Assembly (NCBI RefSeq): GCF_040412425.1
Contig: NC_089768.1
Location: forward strand, 3,770,001-3,834,000
From: Macrobrachium rosenbergii
Taxonomy: Eukaryota; Arthropoda; Malacostraca; Decapoda; Palaemonidae
Direction of reading: 5' to 3'
DNA length: 64,000 bases
Positions within the stretch are counted from its first letter, which is position 1, and each line of letters starts with the position of its first letter. Below, in pieces: positions 37,010 to 47,084 of this stretch. The notes beneath the pieces are model-generated. The model was not told the origin of the DNA and did no database searches. It saw only the letters and a list, made by a program, of their open reading frames with translations. Position numbers and translations under genes: made by a program.

Positions 37010-38700
37010 GTGTTCCCCTCCACAAGCTGCCATCGGTGGGGGGTTGCTTGTCGAGCCATTGGGCAACATGGCAGCGACCTGGGTTGTGGATGTCCTTTGG
37101 GAGGGCTATCTACTTCCCTTCGAGTCTCTAGCCTACCACCCCTCACCGACACTCCCATCCATCTCCAGTCCTATGTACTCGGCTCACTGAAGAATCTCGC
37201 ACTCTGGGAGGAGATTACAGCGATGCTGAGAAAACATGCTGTAGAAGTCATGACAGATTGGCCCCCAGGCTTTTACAGCTGAATCTTTCTCGTGGAGAAA
37301 AGAAATGGAGGGGTGAAGGCCAGTCATTGATCTCTCTCCCTTGAACCAATTCATTTGCCAGGCTCTGTTCAAGACGGAAACGTCTTGTTTAGTGCTCGCT
37401 TCCATCAGGGAGAAAAACTTCATGCTTATGGTGGACCTGTAGGATGCATATTTTCAAATACCCATTCATCAGCCCAATGGCAAGTACCTTCACTTTGTCC
37501 TTAGGCAGATGGTAATTCCAGTTTAGGGCACTTTGTTTCAGGCTGTCGACCGCTCCCCAGGTGTTCATGCAAGTGTTCACCCTTATGTCAGCTTGGGCCC
37601 ATTTGCACGGGATACGTCTGTTGAGGTATCTCGATGATTGGCTAGTCTTGGCAAAGTCTCGCTTATAGTTACTCCGAGACAGGGATCACCTCCTCGAGAT
37701 ATGCTGTGACCTTGGGGTCATGGTAAATCTCGAGAAGTCCGATCTCATACCCAAGCACAGGATAAAGTACCTGGGCATGCTGATAGATACAGCAGTAGCA
37801 AGAGTCTTCCCCTTGGACTCTTGTATCAGCAGGTTCAGGAAGACAGCGCAAACATTCTTGTCCCGACAGGAACAACCAGCTCAGCAATGGCAGGTCGTTC
37901 TCAGTCACTTGTCACTTTGGAGAAGCTGTTCCCTCGGGTGGCTTCACCCTCGTTCTCTCAAGTTGAGAATGAAGGAGTTCTGGTCTCCGGCATGGGATCT
38001 TTCATCTTCTCCCATCCCTCTCTCAGGGAGGGTGAGACAGGGCTTAGCCTGATGGCTGGATGACAGGAACCTCATAATAGGGTTCCTCCCAAGATGCTTC
38101 CGGCGGGAAGAAAAACCCCCATCAGAGACGGGTCCACCAAACAATAAATTAAATAGAGCGGTAAGCAAGCTGCTCCCTGACCACCGGAATACTCTGGTGG
38201 AACGAGAGAGCTGAGTCAACAGGTGCACACCTGGAGGAGTTGCTGATTTCAGGTGTGTGGAACCAAGATGACAAGCACTTTCACAACAATATCCTGGAGC
38301 TGATGGGACACTCTGTGTTGATGAGTGACAACACCACAGTATCAGTGGCATACATCAACAAGCAACAAGGCCTATTGTCTCTGCTGCTACACCAGTTGAT
38401 GATGCAGGTGCACGAGTGAGAGGTAGCACACTCAGTGGAGCTGTCAGCCAGATACATTCCAGACAAGAGGAATATGGTGGTAGACAAGCTCAGTCGCCAG
38501 GGTCAAGTGATAGGACAGAGTGGTCCCATCACATGGACTTTGTGGAGAGGCTGTTCGATCTTTGGGGGTGCCCACCAATTGATCTGTTTACGACCTGCCA
38601 CAACAGAAATCTCCAGGTGTTTTGTTCAATTGTCCCCTACCCATGGGTTGCAGCAGAGGACACCTTCCAACACCCATGGGACAACCTGGATGCCTAAGCC
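37010..38700 (+). pseudogene. DIRS copy A reverse transcriptase, RNase H and methyltransferase-like region
   Basis: RT motifs in order: V-D-L-(stop)-D-A-Y-F-Q-I-P-I-H near 37435, where a TAG replaces a conserved Lys; and R-Y-L-D-D-W-L-V near 37625 as the catalytic box. Then comes a K-Y-L-G-M-L-I-D segment near 37765. RNase H follows with M-S-D-N-T-T-V (about 38320) and L-S-A-R-Y-I-P-D-K-R-N (about 38440). The region from 38535 (D-L-W-G-C-P-P-I-D-L-F) to about 38695 matches the Dam methyltransferase-like stretch in DIRS pol. About 110 bp of unrelated sequence near 38085-38205 disrupts RNase H. Inactive. Confidence 0.75.
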
Positions 38701-40219
38701 TTCACACCGTTCAGTCTGCTGATCAACAGGGTGATGATCACCAGGAACCACAGAATGACCCAGGTGGCTCCCAAATGGCCACATTCCACTTGGTATCCGG
38801 ACCTGCTAGCACTCATCGAGGCACCAAGAAAGATTCCCCCCCCCCGGCACAACCTTCTGTGTCAGCCGCACATAGAACAGTTCCACTGGTCCATGGAGTC
38901 GCTTGCGCTTCACGGCTGGAGACTATCCAGCATCTCTTGCAATCAAGAGGCTTTTCTCATCACACAGCAACAAAGATGTCTGGTTACCTGCAACAGTCTC
39001 CTGCCGCAGTCTACCAGGGGAAATGGGCCATCTTCTGTGGTTGGTGTTGTGGAAGGGGTCTCTCTCCAGTCAGAGCTACTATTCAGTAGGTAGTGGATTT
39101 CCTCATCTTCCTTCGCCGAGAGAAGCTTCTCTCTGTCTCAGCTGTTAAAGGTCTTAGGGCTGCCCTGGGCCTAGTAATATGCTTAAGGGTTGTGGATATC
39201 TCCTCGCTGTAGATTTCTTTGCTGATGAAGAGCTTTGAAAGGTCTTGCCCTTCCAGGGAACTCAGGTCCCCTGTGTGGGATGTGACTTGCATACAGGCAG
39301 AGGTTCTGTTCCCAGTGGCGTGACGATAGCCGAAAATTGCTGATAGCTGAAAATCAGCGATAACACCATTTATCAGCGCTGCTGTTAAGTGGGGATTGGT
39401 GCTGATATCCAGAGATCGGCGCCGTTGAGCGGAGATCGGGCATATCGGTGCTAAAAACCCAGTTATCATTGCCACAGGACAAGCACTGTAAAACCAGATC
39501 ACCAATAACCGAGGTCGCCGATAATGGGGGACTGCCTGTACTCGGGAGTCTGACTCGTGCACCGTACATTCCCTTACGAGAGTTGTCAGGCAGGGATCTG
39601 AGCCTCAAGACCGTTTTCCTGCCTACCCTGGCATCAGCGAAGACAGTAGGCGAACTTCACGGGCTTTCCTTCGCTGTGAAACACTCGAGGGGATGGGAAT
39701 CAGTTACGCTCGATTTTGTCCCAGATTTTGTAGCGAAGGCTAAGAATCCGTCAGTCCCTGATGCCAGATTCGAGTCCTTTACGATCCCCTCCCTAGAGGA
39801 CTTTGATGGTAATGATCCAGATGAGATGCTACTGCGTCCTGTTGGAGTGATGCGGTGTTATCTGAAGAGAACTCAACATCTCCAGCCTGAGTGTCAACAG
39901 CACTTCATTAGCCCTGGCTTGACCAAGAATGAGGTGTCCAGGAACACTATCTCTTTCTGGCTTCATGAGACAATCAAATGGGCGTACTCTGCGTCAGGAG
40001 AGGAGGACTCCAGTACATTTCAGGCCAGAGCTCACGAGGTCGGGCATTGGTCCATCCCTTGCGTTTAGGACGAATCTTTTGGTTCCCCAGGTTCTGAAAG
40101 TGGGGCTGTGGTCGCACCAGACTACTTTCATTTCCTTCTACCTTTGGGATATTGCCCACAAGTCCCTGGACACGTTTTCTTTGGGTCCTGTGGTGGCTGC
40201 TCAACAAGTTGTGTAGCAT
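38700..40219 (+). pseudogene. DIRS copy A tyrosine recombinase
   Basis: This enzyme would insert the circular DNA copy. The N-terminal SAM-like part (38900-39170) has L-E-T-I-Q-H-L-L and Y-Q-G-K-W-A-I-F-C-G-W. A 245-bp MITE interrupts at 39294-39538. The core (39540-40068) contains L-S-L-K-T-V-F-L-P-T-L-A-S-A-K and F-T-I-P-S-L. The C-terminus switches frame near 40025 and ends with W-S-H-Q-T-T-F-I-S-F-Y-L, where the Tyr is the expected nucleophile, and A-A-Q-Q-V-V before the stop at 40217-40219. Copy C preserves the matching parts on the other strand. Confidence 0.7.
39294..39538. mobile_element. MITE, 245 bp, TA target site
   Basis: It starts CAGGCAGAGG and ends GGGGGACTGCCTG between TA dinucleotides at 39292-39293 and 39539-39540. 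Removing it with one TA leaves the recombinase reading frame of DIRS copy A open through the site. Internal CAGCGATAACACC / GATAATGGGG motifs recall a pogo/Tigger-like family. Confidence 0.75.
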
Positions 40220-40689
40220 ACCTGGCTCCTCTTAAGAGGACAGGTAGCATCTCGCCTAAGGTGTAAAGTTTTGGAAGAGGGTGTGAGTGACTGGTCCTCC
40301 TCCCCTCCCTCTTTCCCTCAACCTTACCCTCCCCTGCTGGCAGAGGGTAGGGTATCGAGCCATCATGAAGCTGGAATGGGCGTCGATGCAGGTAAGTTTT
40401 CCATAACTGAGTATCCATTCTATGATCTAGATAGATGTATAGGAGCAAACCCTTCCGTCTCTAGCAAGGGGAGAGAGGAACAGAATGTTAACCCATTGCT
40501 TATACATGGCCTTATTATTGTCTATGACACAAAGATTCAACCTAGCCTTTTTCTCGAATGATGCTGCTTTTATACCCATCTATTCGTGCCCAGAAGTCTA
40601 ACAATTGAACATGCAGGAAGAAGACAGGTGTGGCAAACTACCAGTCAGTTCAGGGACTTACTCAGCTTCCTCCGACCAAGAAGTAAGTC

Positions 40690-41050
40690 TTCATATATAA
40701 AGACCAGAAGGTTTGTATATTGTGTAGGAACAAATGACAAATTTTAAAAGTAATTTGTATTTTTCCTAAGTGTACAAACCTGATGTCTTTATAGTTAAAT
40801 GCCCACTTCATGCCACCCCTTATGCTGACACCAAGCTATACCTGAGCCGAAGGTAAAGTGATGCTCTATTGACTGGGCTGGCGAGACTCCCCCACCCAGT
40901 CGTACAGTAGTTAACTACCATACCACCTTGTATAAAAGTTAAACGGCTGTTTCCAGCTGCACTGAAGGTACTGTAATTCCTATATGAAGACTTCAGGTTT
41001 GTGTAGTTAGGAAAAATACAAATTACAGTACTTTTAAAATTTGTCCTTTT
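40690..41050. repeat. Right terminal repeat of DIRS copy A
   Basis: Contains the reverse complement of the left terminal repeat (GTTAACTACCATACCACCTTGT at about 40910). It also holds an internal inverted pair of ACAAATTAC/GTAATTTGT-type arms (40735-40770 and 41000-41045). Confidence 0.7.
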
Positions 41051-41054
41051 TTTT

Positions 41055-41690
41055 TTTTAAGACATTCCTTATATTATAGATGAAAGTTTCAAACAACTTC
41101 TGTAATTGAACTCTCACCAACATTTGATGATGTCTCATTCGAGGGTGTTTGTACTTACATTATTTAGTGTAGACCCATTGCGCATGAAATGAAACAGTAT
41201 AATGTAGACTTGTTAGATGTTAACTCTTCAGGTTGTAAATTACTGAGTCACATAATTTTTGCTAAATTAGTCCCTTCAGTTACAAGAGAGTTAATTCATA
41301 AAGTAAACAACAACTACCCCTCTATTGTAGATCTGTTTGATCGCTATAGGCGTAATATTCAGACACTAAGTCAAACGTCAAATCCCAAAAATAATGCTGA
41401 TTTTGAAGAGAGTCATTCCTGTGAAGGAAAAAGTAATACATCGAAATGTAAACAAGTTCCAGAAAAATTCAAATTCCACTGAAATAAAATCCCAATCAAC
41501 ACTAGAAAATTTCACCCTCACTGCTCAACCTAAAATTATTCCCTATAAATAACAATGTAAACAGTAATATTAATAGTGCTAATATCAAACACTGCAGGTT
41601 TTGTAGTGGTGTTGGACATATGATCAAATGCACCAAATCTGAGAAATTGGGTGACCCTCAAAGGAGGTGCTCATCACTTCACATTAGTTA
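41055..41690 (+). pseudogene. BEL/Pao-type gag, C-terminal part with zinc knuckle
   Basis: Gag sequence resumes after DIRS copy A with I-I-D-E-S-F-K-Q-L-L (about 41075-41100). Then comes an open frame 41189-41482 containing L-S-H-I-I-F-A-K-L-V-P-S-V-T-R-E-L-I-H-K, the region before the nucleocapsid in BEL gag. A CCHC-like motif C-R-F-C-S-G-V-G-H-M-I-K-C is read at about 41595-41635. No protease or RT follows, so only gag of the BEL copy survives. Confidence 0.6.
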
Positions 41691-42094
41691 ACAGCCCAAA
41701 TGATTATCAGTAAAGATTTGACTCCATCCGGTAATGTTGTGCGCCGTACATGAAGGATGCCATCACAGATTTGAGTTCCTGGAGTTGTGACATATGCAGT
41801 GGATATCACTGATCAAAGATATATTAAGTTATATATCATTATGAAGATCTTGGATCATTTTGTCTATGCATTTATTTTTATTTTGATCATGCACAGCCTA
41901 AATACACAAGCATCTTGCCTTTTTTTTCTCTCTTTTAAATTGGTGTAGGGTAGGCCTACATTAGTGATTCCACATAGACCACATTAATTGAAATGAAGCA
42001 AGGACTTATGCAGCGAGTTCCAATGTAAGGGTATTAATTCATCATAATCCTGCATGTCAAATATTAATATCATTAGGAGATTAGGCTACATATT
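41691..42094. other. Unassigned AT-rich DNA
   Basis: Nothing recognised beyond a T-rich tract near 41920. Confidence 0.4.
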
Positions 42095-42395
42095 GAAATT
42101 CTTATATTTTGAGACAATGACAGGGCATAGGCCTACACACGTCAATTTCTTATACTATACTGTACTGTATTTTGAGGCAATGACAGCATAGGCCTGCACA
42201 TCAAATTCTTATATTTTGAGAAAATGACAAGACATAGGCCTACACGTCAATTTCTCATATTTTGAGGCAATGACAGGGCATAGGCCTACACATCAAATTC
42301 TTATATTTTGAGACAATGACACGGCATAGGCCTACACATCAGTTTCTTATATTTTGAGGCAGTGACAGGGCATGGGCCTACATGTCAATTTCTTG
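42095..42395. repeat. Minisatellite, about 46-bp unit, six copies
   Basis: Units of the form TTCTTATATTTTGAGRCAATGACAGGGCATAGGCCTACACRTCAA repeat. The GCATAGGCCTACAC core falls at about 42125, 42187, 42232, 42278, 42324 and 42370, giving spacings of 62, 45, 46, 46 and 46 bp; the first interval carries a 16-bp insertion. Confidence 0.9.
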
Positions 42396-42857
42396 TTGTA
42401 AATAGTCTTCTACTTGCATCTGTTGGAAATAGAGTAACTTTTAAGTAATATAGTAGTTTCAACTCCACAATATATAATGTACAGTATATGCATACAGTGA
42501 AATGTACACGTATAAGCGTAATTGCATGGATGGCCATAGTAAGTGTAATGCCACTTATTCCACAGAGAATAAAAGTAGAACTTGTGGGCACGTAGCCAGT
42601 GAGTCACATAGACCAATCATAGGGCTGTCTCAGCCTTACACACGACTACTAAACTGCTCTCGGTGAATTATATTGAAAATATATTTACAAAAGGATACCA
42701 AATTACATTACTGTGATGAGTAGATATAAGGCTGCTGTAGCTTTTCTATGAAAATGAAGGCTATGGTAAGAATGTATCATAAGTAACGAAACCAGTTTGG
42801 GAGTAGCCTATGAATCACTTGATTGTTCCAACACAGTATGCAAACCATCATTCCTTT
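42396..42857. other. Unassigned intergenic DNA
   Basis: No ORF with motif or terminal repeats seen. Confidence 0.4.
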
Positions 42858-45050
42858 ACCTTAGGAATTACTTACGGCAAAGCTGGACAGTCGTTAAAAT
42901 CTTGAACAAAGTGGTTAGGCAGTAACTACTGTCAGGTAGGCGGCAATACCTGCCTGCCCGGATGTAAAGATTCCTGTTTGCTTTCAGCCATCATGCATTG
43001 CAGACGTGTTTTTGGATCTCTTTGCCTGACCGTCATTAAGCTCTTTATTTATCCCGGTGGTATCTTTGTATTTTTGTGTATATATTGCATGTGTTTGATG
43101 TTCATTAATACAAACCCACAATTTGTGATAGCCTTGCATAGGCCGTCGTTCCCGTGTCTGTGTCTTGGGTTTGACACCAAGGCCATATTTAGAGAGGCCT
43201 AACCAAGTGGTAATGCTTCTCTTCCAGTAGCCCTTTAATTAGATACTGAAGGCATTCCCCTGTACGTTCAGATATATTATATTGGGACGTAATAAATTTG
43301 TTCCCCTTCATTGATTGGAATGTAACAAGTTTGCTCCCCTTCTTGAGCTCACGCCCTTCGTGTACAAGGGCATGACTACTCTCTTTCTACTTGTGCTGAG
43401 TGTTGTTCTTCACCCCCTGCGCTGTGGAAGAGTTGCAAAGGAAGGGGGAGGGGGGTTTCGGGGGGAGGTAGTGGGCGTCGTTGGTAAGTTTCACTGCCAC
43501 GGTGCCCTTGGTGGCCTCCCCACCTTCCTTCTCTCTCCATGTAGGTTCTTCTTTTATCTGTCCTTCGGGAGAGATCACTCTCCCTCGCCCTCTTTCCTCA
43601 CATGTTGGGCGAAGACCGCGGGGGTGAACGGTCGGGCAACCTCTTCTCAGAGGCCGCCTCCTGCTTCGTAAGGCAGTTCCCCTTGGAGTGAGAGGAGTCT
43701 CCCTTTACTAATCATCTTTGCTTTGTCTTTTAGGTTGACAGTGAGCATCGTAGGTGCAGCAGTAGTTGGCGGGATATCTCAGTTGGGATATCTTTGCCTG
43801 AAGGAGTCCTGACATTCATACAGTGTTTGCTTCTGGATCAACCACAGTACCTGGTTGGAAAGGCTTAGAGCCACGTCAGGATCGTTCTGACTCTCTTCCT
43901 GCCAATGTGGATCGATCGCTGTCATTGCTGGCCTTCATGTATGCTATGGCACTGCCTCTGGCATACTGTATCTGTGGTCCGTCTGCTCCTGCTGTGCTTC
44001 CTTTGTTATTGCTCCTGTTGACTTGGCAACAAGTCTCTGGGCGGCTCCTCTTGGTCTCCTGCCACAGCCACACTGATAGCTCCTGTGGCTGCTGGTGACA
44101 TTCATGTAACGTTCCTGGCCGTTGCTGTAGCTCCTGCTTTCTGAACCGCTTCTGTAGCTCCTGCATCGGCTGTCCTGATTGCACCTGGTGCTTCCCCTGG
44201 TGGTCATGTCCTGGGCTGCTTCCATTGTGATCCTGCCTAGCTGCCCTGGAGGTTACGATGTTTCATGTCTACCATCCTGTAGAAGATGTTGGAGTGAAGG
44301 TAAAGGAAGTAGCCGCCGTCGTCTTCAGCTCATCTTCGATTTCTTCTTCTGCTGCTTCTTCCCTTCCTCTCCCGAGGTCCAAGGGGGTCCCAGGAAACCA
44401 GATAGACCCCTTTTGGCTGAAGGAGAGGAAGGCTGCTTTTTCCCCCTTTAAGTGCTTTGGATGTCTAGGGACTGCCTCCTCCCGAGGAGGAAGTGGGTCT
44501 CTCGTTGGCTCTTCCCGACCTTCGGGTTTGGGAAACAATTCGCATACCCCTGGGTTTTGTGTTTCGGGAGCCACGGGTGCGCAGACCTTAGTTTGCGCTC
44601 CCATTCCCAGTCTTAGAGGTTCCACCTCTAAGACTTGTGCTGCTTTGGGTGCTCGTTCGTGAGCCGCTCCAAGTGCTGGAGATTCTGTGGAATATCAAGT
44701 ATTCCGATCTGGTTCTGGAGAGTACTCAGGAGCAGCGCAAGAGAAAGGGCCAAGACACCCAAGTGTGTCTGCTCTTCCTGCCAGCACTACAAGCACTCCC
44801 CAAGTGCTTACCAGTGCTAGGTCAGGTTCCCAGCCTGGTGTCTCGATCCTATCAGTTTGAACACCTGGATAAGCAGGGAAGAGGTTCCCTTCGGGAGTAC
44901 TGTACTGCGGGACTTCTAAGGGACTGCCTTGACAGATTCTTCCTGAATCAAGGGACAGACCAATGCCCCTGACTTCATGAACTCTCGCTCAGAATATACC
45001 GGTGTCTTCCTTGCCAGATACAGAGTACGCCCATTTGACTGTCTCACAAA
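42858..45050 (+). mobile_element. DIRS-type element, copy B (left terminal repeat and gag only)
   Basis: From 42858 (TTAGGAATTACTTACGGCAAAGC) the sequence follows the left terminal repeat and leader of DIRS copy A, with the order ...GTGGTTAGGCAGTAACTA...GCCTGCCCGG...TTCAGCCAT. Frames at 43315-43671 and 44258-44972 are Ser/Pro/Arg-rich and parallel copy A gag; compare the SLVGSSRPSG-type and C-A-P-I-P-S segments with copy A 33060-33240. No RT or recombinase follows. The copy ends at a different repeat near 45050, so it is 3'-truncated. Confidence 0.6.
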
Positions 45051-45300
45051 AAAGTTGAGTATACCTAGTTTAACCAGACCACTGAGCTGATTAACAGCTC
45101 TCCTAGGCCAGCTGGCCTGAAGGATTAGAGTTATTTTACGTGGTTAAGAACCAATTGGTTACCTAGCAACAGGACCTACAGCTTATTGTGGAATCCGAAC
45201 CACATTATACGGAGAAATTAATTTCTATCGCCCGAAATAAATTCCCAGAAAGAGACAGAGTTCATAGACACTTCTTGGTCAAGCCAGTACTAACAAATAG
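45051..45300. repeat. Dispersed repeat of unknown class between DIRS copies B and C
   Basis: The sequence from TTTAACCAGACCACTGAGC through GGTTACCTAGCAAC and GTGGAATCCGAACCAC belongs to neither DIRS copy. I recall similar text as a high-copy decapod repeat but cannot verify it. The reverse strand GGTTCGGATTCC resembles a tRNA B box; no A box was found, so a SINE origin is only a possibility. Confidence 0.35.
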
Positions 45301-45304
45301 TCGT

Positions 45305-45616
45305 CAACACTCAAGGCCAGAGATGTCGAGTCCTCTTAAGATAGTACCGCTGAACTGTAATAAGACACAGAAGAGTCTCATCTGGGTCATTGGCAACAAA
45401 GTCCACTTAGGGAAGGGATCGTAAAGGACTCGAATCTGGCATCAGGGACCAACAGATCCTGAGTCCTCACTACAAAATCCGCAACGAAATCCAGAGTAAC
45501 TGATCCCCATCCCCTCAAGTGTTCAATGCTGAAGGAAAGTCCATGAAATTCACCTACTCTTCGCTGATGACAGGGCAAGCAATACAATGGTCTTGAGGGT
45601 CAGATCCCTGTCTGAC
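45305..45616 (-). pseudogene. DIRS copy C recombinase core fragment
   Basis: The minus-strand frame from 45587 reads G-E-F-H-G-L-S-F-S-I-E-H and F-E-S-F-T-I-P-S-L, matching the recombinase core of copy A (G-E-L-H-G-L-S-F-A-V-K-H). The remainder of the domain with the catalytic Tyr is absent. Continuous with 52422 onward if G3 and one CTGAC are removed. Confidence 0.7.
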
Positions 45617-45951
45617 TGTATAATTATTGTTTGAAACTGTTAATTACTGTTTGGGTTTAATTGGACAGTTTGTGTATAAAGGTATTTCTGTTGTTGTGGG
45701 TTATTAAGGAAGAGGTGTAAATGACCAGTTATGACTAATTGAGTTTGTATATTACTTGTTGTTGATTGTCAATGATTATTTAAGATGTTCTCTTGGAGAG
45801 TGGGGAGAATGGGCAGTTAGTTGAAGTCAAGCCCTGTAGGAGATTATTACCTCTCCACCAAAGGATTGTTGTGTGTCTGTATCCATTATATATATATTAT
45901 TTTTAAGTAAAGAAGAAGAAAAAACCAAGTCTGTGTTTCTTTGCTGCTTCA
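45617..45951 (+). repeat. 5' LTR of G3
   Basis: 335 bp, TGTATAATT...GCTGCTTCA. Only 15 bp (45952-45966) separate it from the gag ATG, and no TGG primer-binding site is visible in that gap. Confidence 0.93.
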
Positions 45952-45966
45952 AGCTATCTAGGCAGT

Positions 45967-46719
45967 ATGGAGAGTAACTTCGACTTGAAACTGATCCCTG
46001 AGTATGATGGCAGAAACGCACAATCTGTTATGGAGTGGCTGGAGAAGTTGGAGTTGGTTTGCAAGCTTCGGAAAGTTGATGACGTGGCCAGTGTGATTCC
46101 TCTGCGGCTTACAGGTGGTGCCTTTGCAGTGTACTTACAGGTACCCACAGCAGATAGGAAGGAGGTTGACAAGGTGAAAGAAGCATTGTTGGCTGCATTT
46201 GCTGTTGATCGCTATGTAGCCTATGAACAGTTTGTCAGTAGGAAGTTGCACAGTGGAGAGCACCGGATGTCTACTTAGCTGAGCTCGTCGACTCGGATCC
46301 CTGTTTGGAGGAATTTCTGAAAAAGCTCTTGCATGTGCTTTTGTAGCTGAACTTCAGAGGGAGTTCGTCAGCTGTTGAGAGCCGGGTCTCGCATGGAGGC
46401 CCTCGATCTGGAACAGATTTTGGCTCGCACGGGCGGTTCTAAGGATGACCTTCCCTCTGTTTCAGTGGAAACATGTTTTGGCGCCACAGGAAGCTTGGGT
46501 TCTCTGCCAGTAGAAACAACAGTTCAGAAATGTCATGTATGCCTTGGACCAAATCACTTTGCCAGGGACTGTCTTGCTCGCAACCGAGTAAATGGTCGAT
46601 TTCAGAGAAGGGTAAAGTGTTATCGGTGTGGTGGAATGGGGCACATTGCGTCAGCTTGTCCGGGAAATGAGCAAGGAGAGGAGGCATCAGCGCCAGCCTC
46701 CTCTCCCCAAACGCACTAA
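45967..46719 (+). pseudogene. G3 gag with two CCHC zinc knuckles
   Basis: The ATG at 45967 opens 103 codons of capsid-like protein (L-I-P-E-Y-D-G, V-M-E-W-L-E-K-L-E, R-L-T-G-G-A-F-A-V-Y-L). One frameshift near 46265 and a stop near 46345 interrupt the middle. From 46375 a 114-codon frame carries two zinc knuckles, C-H-V-C-x4-H-x4-C (46530-46575) and C-Y-R-C-G-G-M-G-H-x4-C (46618-46660), which package RNA. It ends at 46719, six bases before the protease frame. The break in the middle makes this copy's gag defective. Confidence 0.75.
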
Positions 46720-46724
46720 GTAAG

Positions 46725-47084
46725 GTGCTGCCAAGTACTGTTTTGAGTGTAGAGGGTCTTCCGTGTTGCATGTTAGTAGACACTGGGTGTTCTGAAAGCA
46801 TCGCTCATGTTTGCTGTAAGGCATGGAACAAGTGCGCAGTTAGCATGGTAACTGTGAGTGGGCAAGAATGGGTGTGTGAAGGAATGGGCGCCGTGCACTT
46901 GCAGCTCAGTAATGGAGCTACTGCCAGCATTTCTGTGTGTGTAACTACTCTAATGCCACTCGGTTTTAAATTTCTTCTCGGCATGGATGGTGTGAGGGCT
47001 CTAGGAGGAGTCACTGTCGATACCCAGGGTGGTGTACGATTTGGAATGGAAGACTCTCTTTTTTTTCTGCAGCTGCTGATGTGA
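46725..47084 (+). CDS. G3 aspartic protease region
   Basis: 119 codons with the retropepsin active site M-L-V-D-T-G-C-S-E-S near residue 16 and the conserved F-L-L-G-M-D near residue 85, the expected spacing for a retroviral-type protease that matures Gag-Pol. It ends by overlapping the next frame (ATG 47081). It lies between the zinc knuckles and RT, as in Ty3/Gypsy elements. Intact as an isolated domain, but probably translated only as part of a fusion. Confidence 0.7.
   Translation: MLPSTVLSVEGLPCCMLVDTGCSESIAHVCCKAWNKCAVSMVTVSGQEWVCEGMGAVHLQLSNGATASISVCVTTLMPLGFKFLLGMDGVRALGGVTVDTQGGVRFGMEDSLFFLQLLM

Larger units (their letters stand above)
31211..41050 (+). mobile_element. DIRS-type tyrosine-recombinase retrotransposon, copy A
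   Basis: The order is left terminal repeat (about 31211-32040), gag-like ORF, RT, RNase H, methyltransferase-like region, tyrosine recombinase, and inverted right terminal repeat (about 40690-41045). The left segment AGTCTTTATATAGGAATTACC...GGTGGTATGGTAGTTAAC recurs inverted on the right near 40915-40990, as in DIRS elements. It sits inside a BEL gag remnant without obvious target duplication, as expected for recombinase-mediated insertion. Secondary insertions: solo LTR 31304-31938, Tigger-like element 34027-35892, MITE 39294-39538. Confidence 0.8.

Noticed and set aside
43315..44662. Several + and - ORFs of about 60-130 codons as independent genes
   Set aside because: They lie in DIRS copy B gag sequence, and the minus-strand frames are shadows of Ser/Pro-rich coding DNA.
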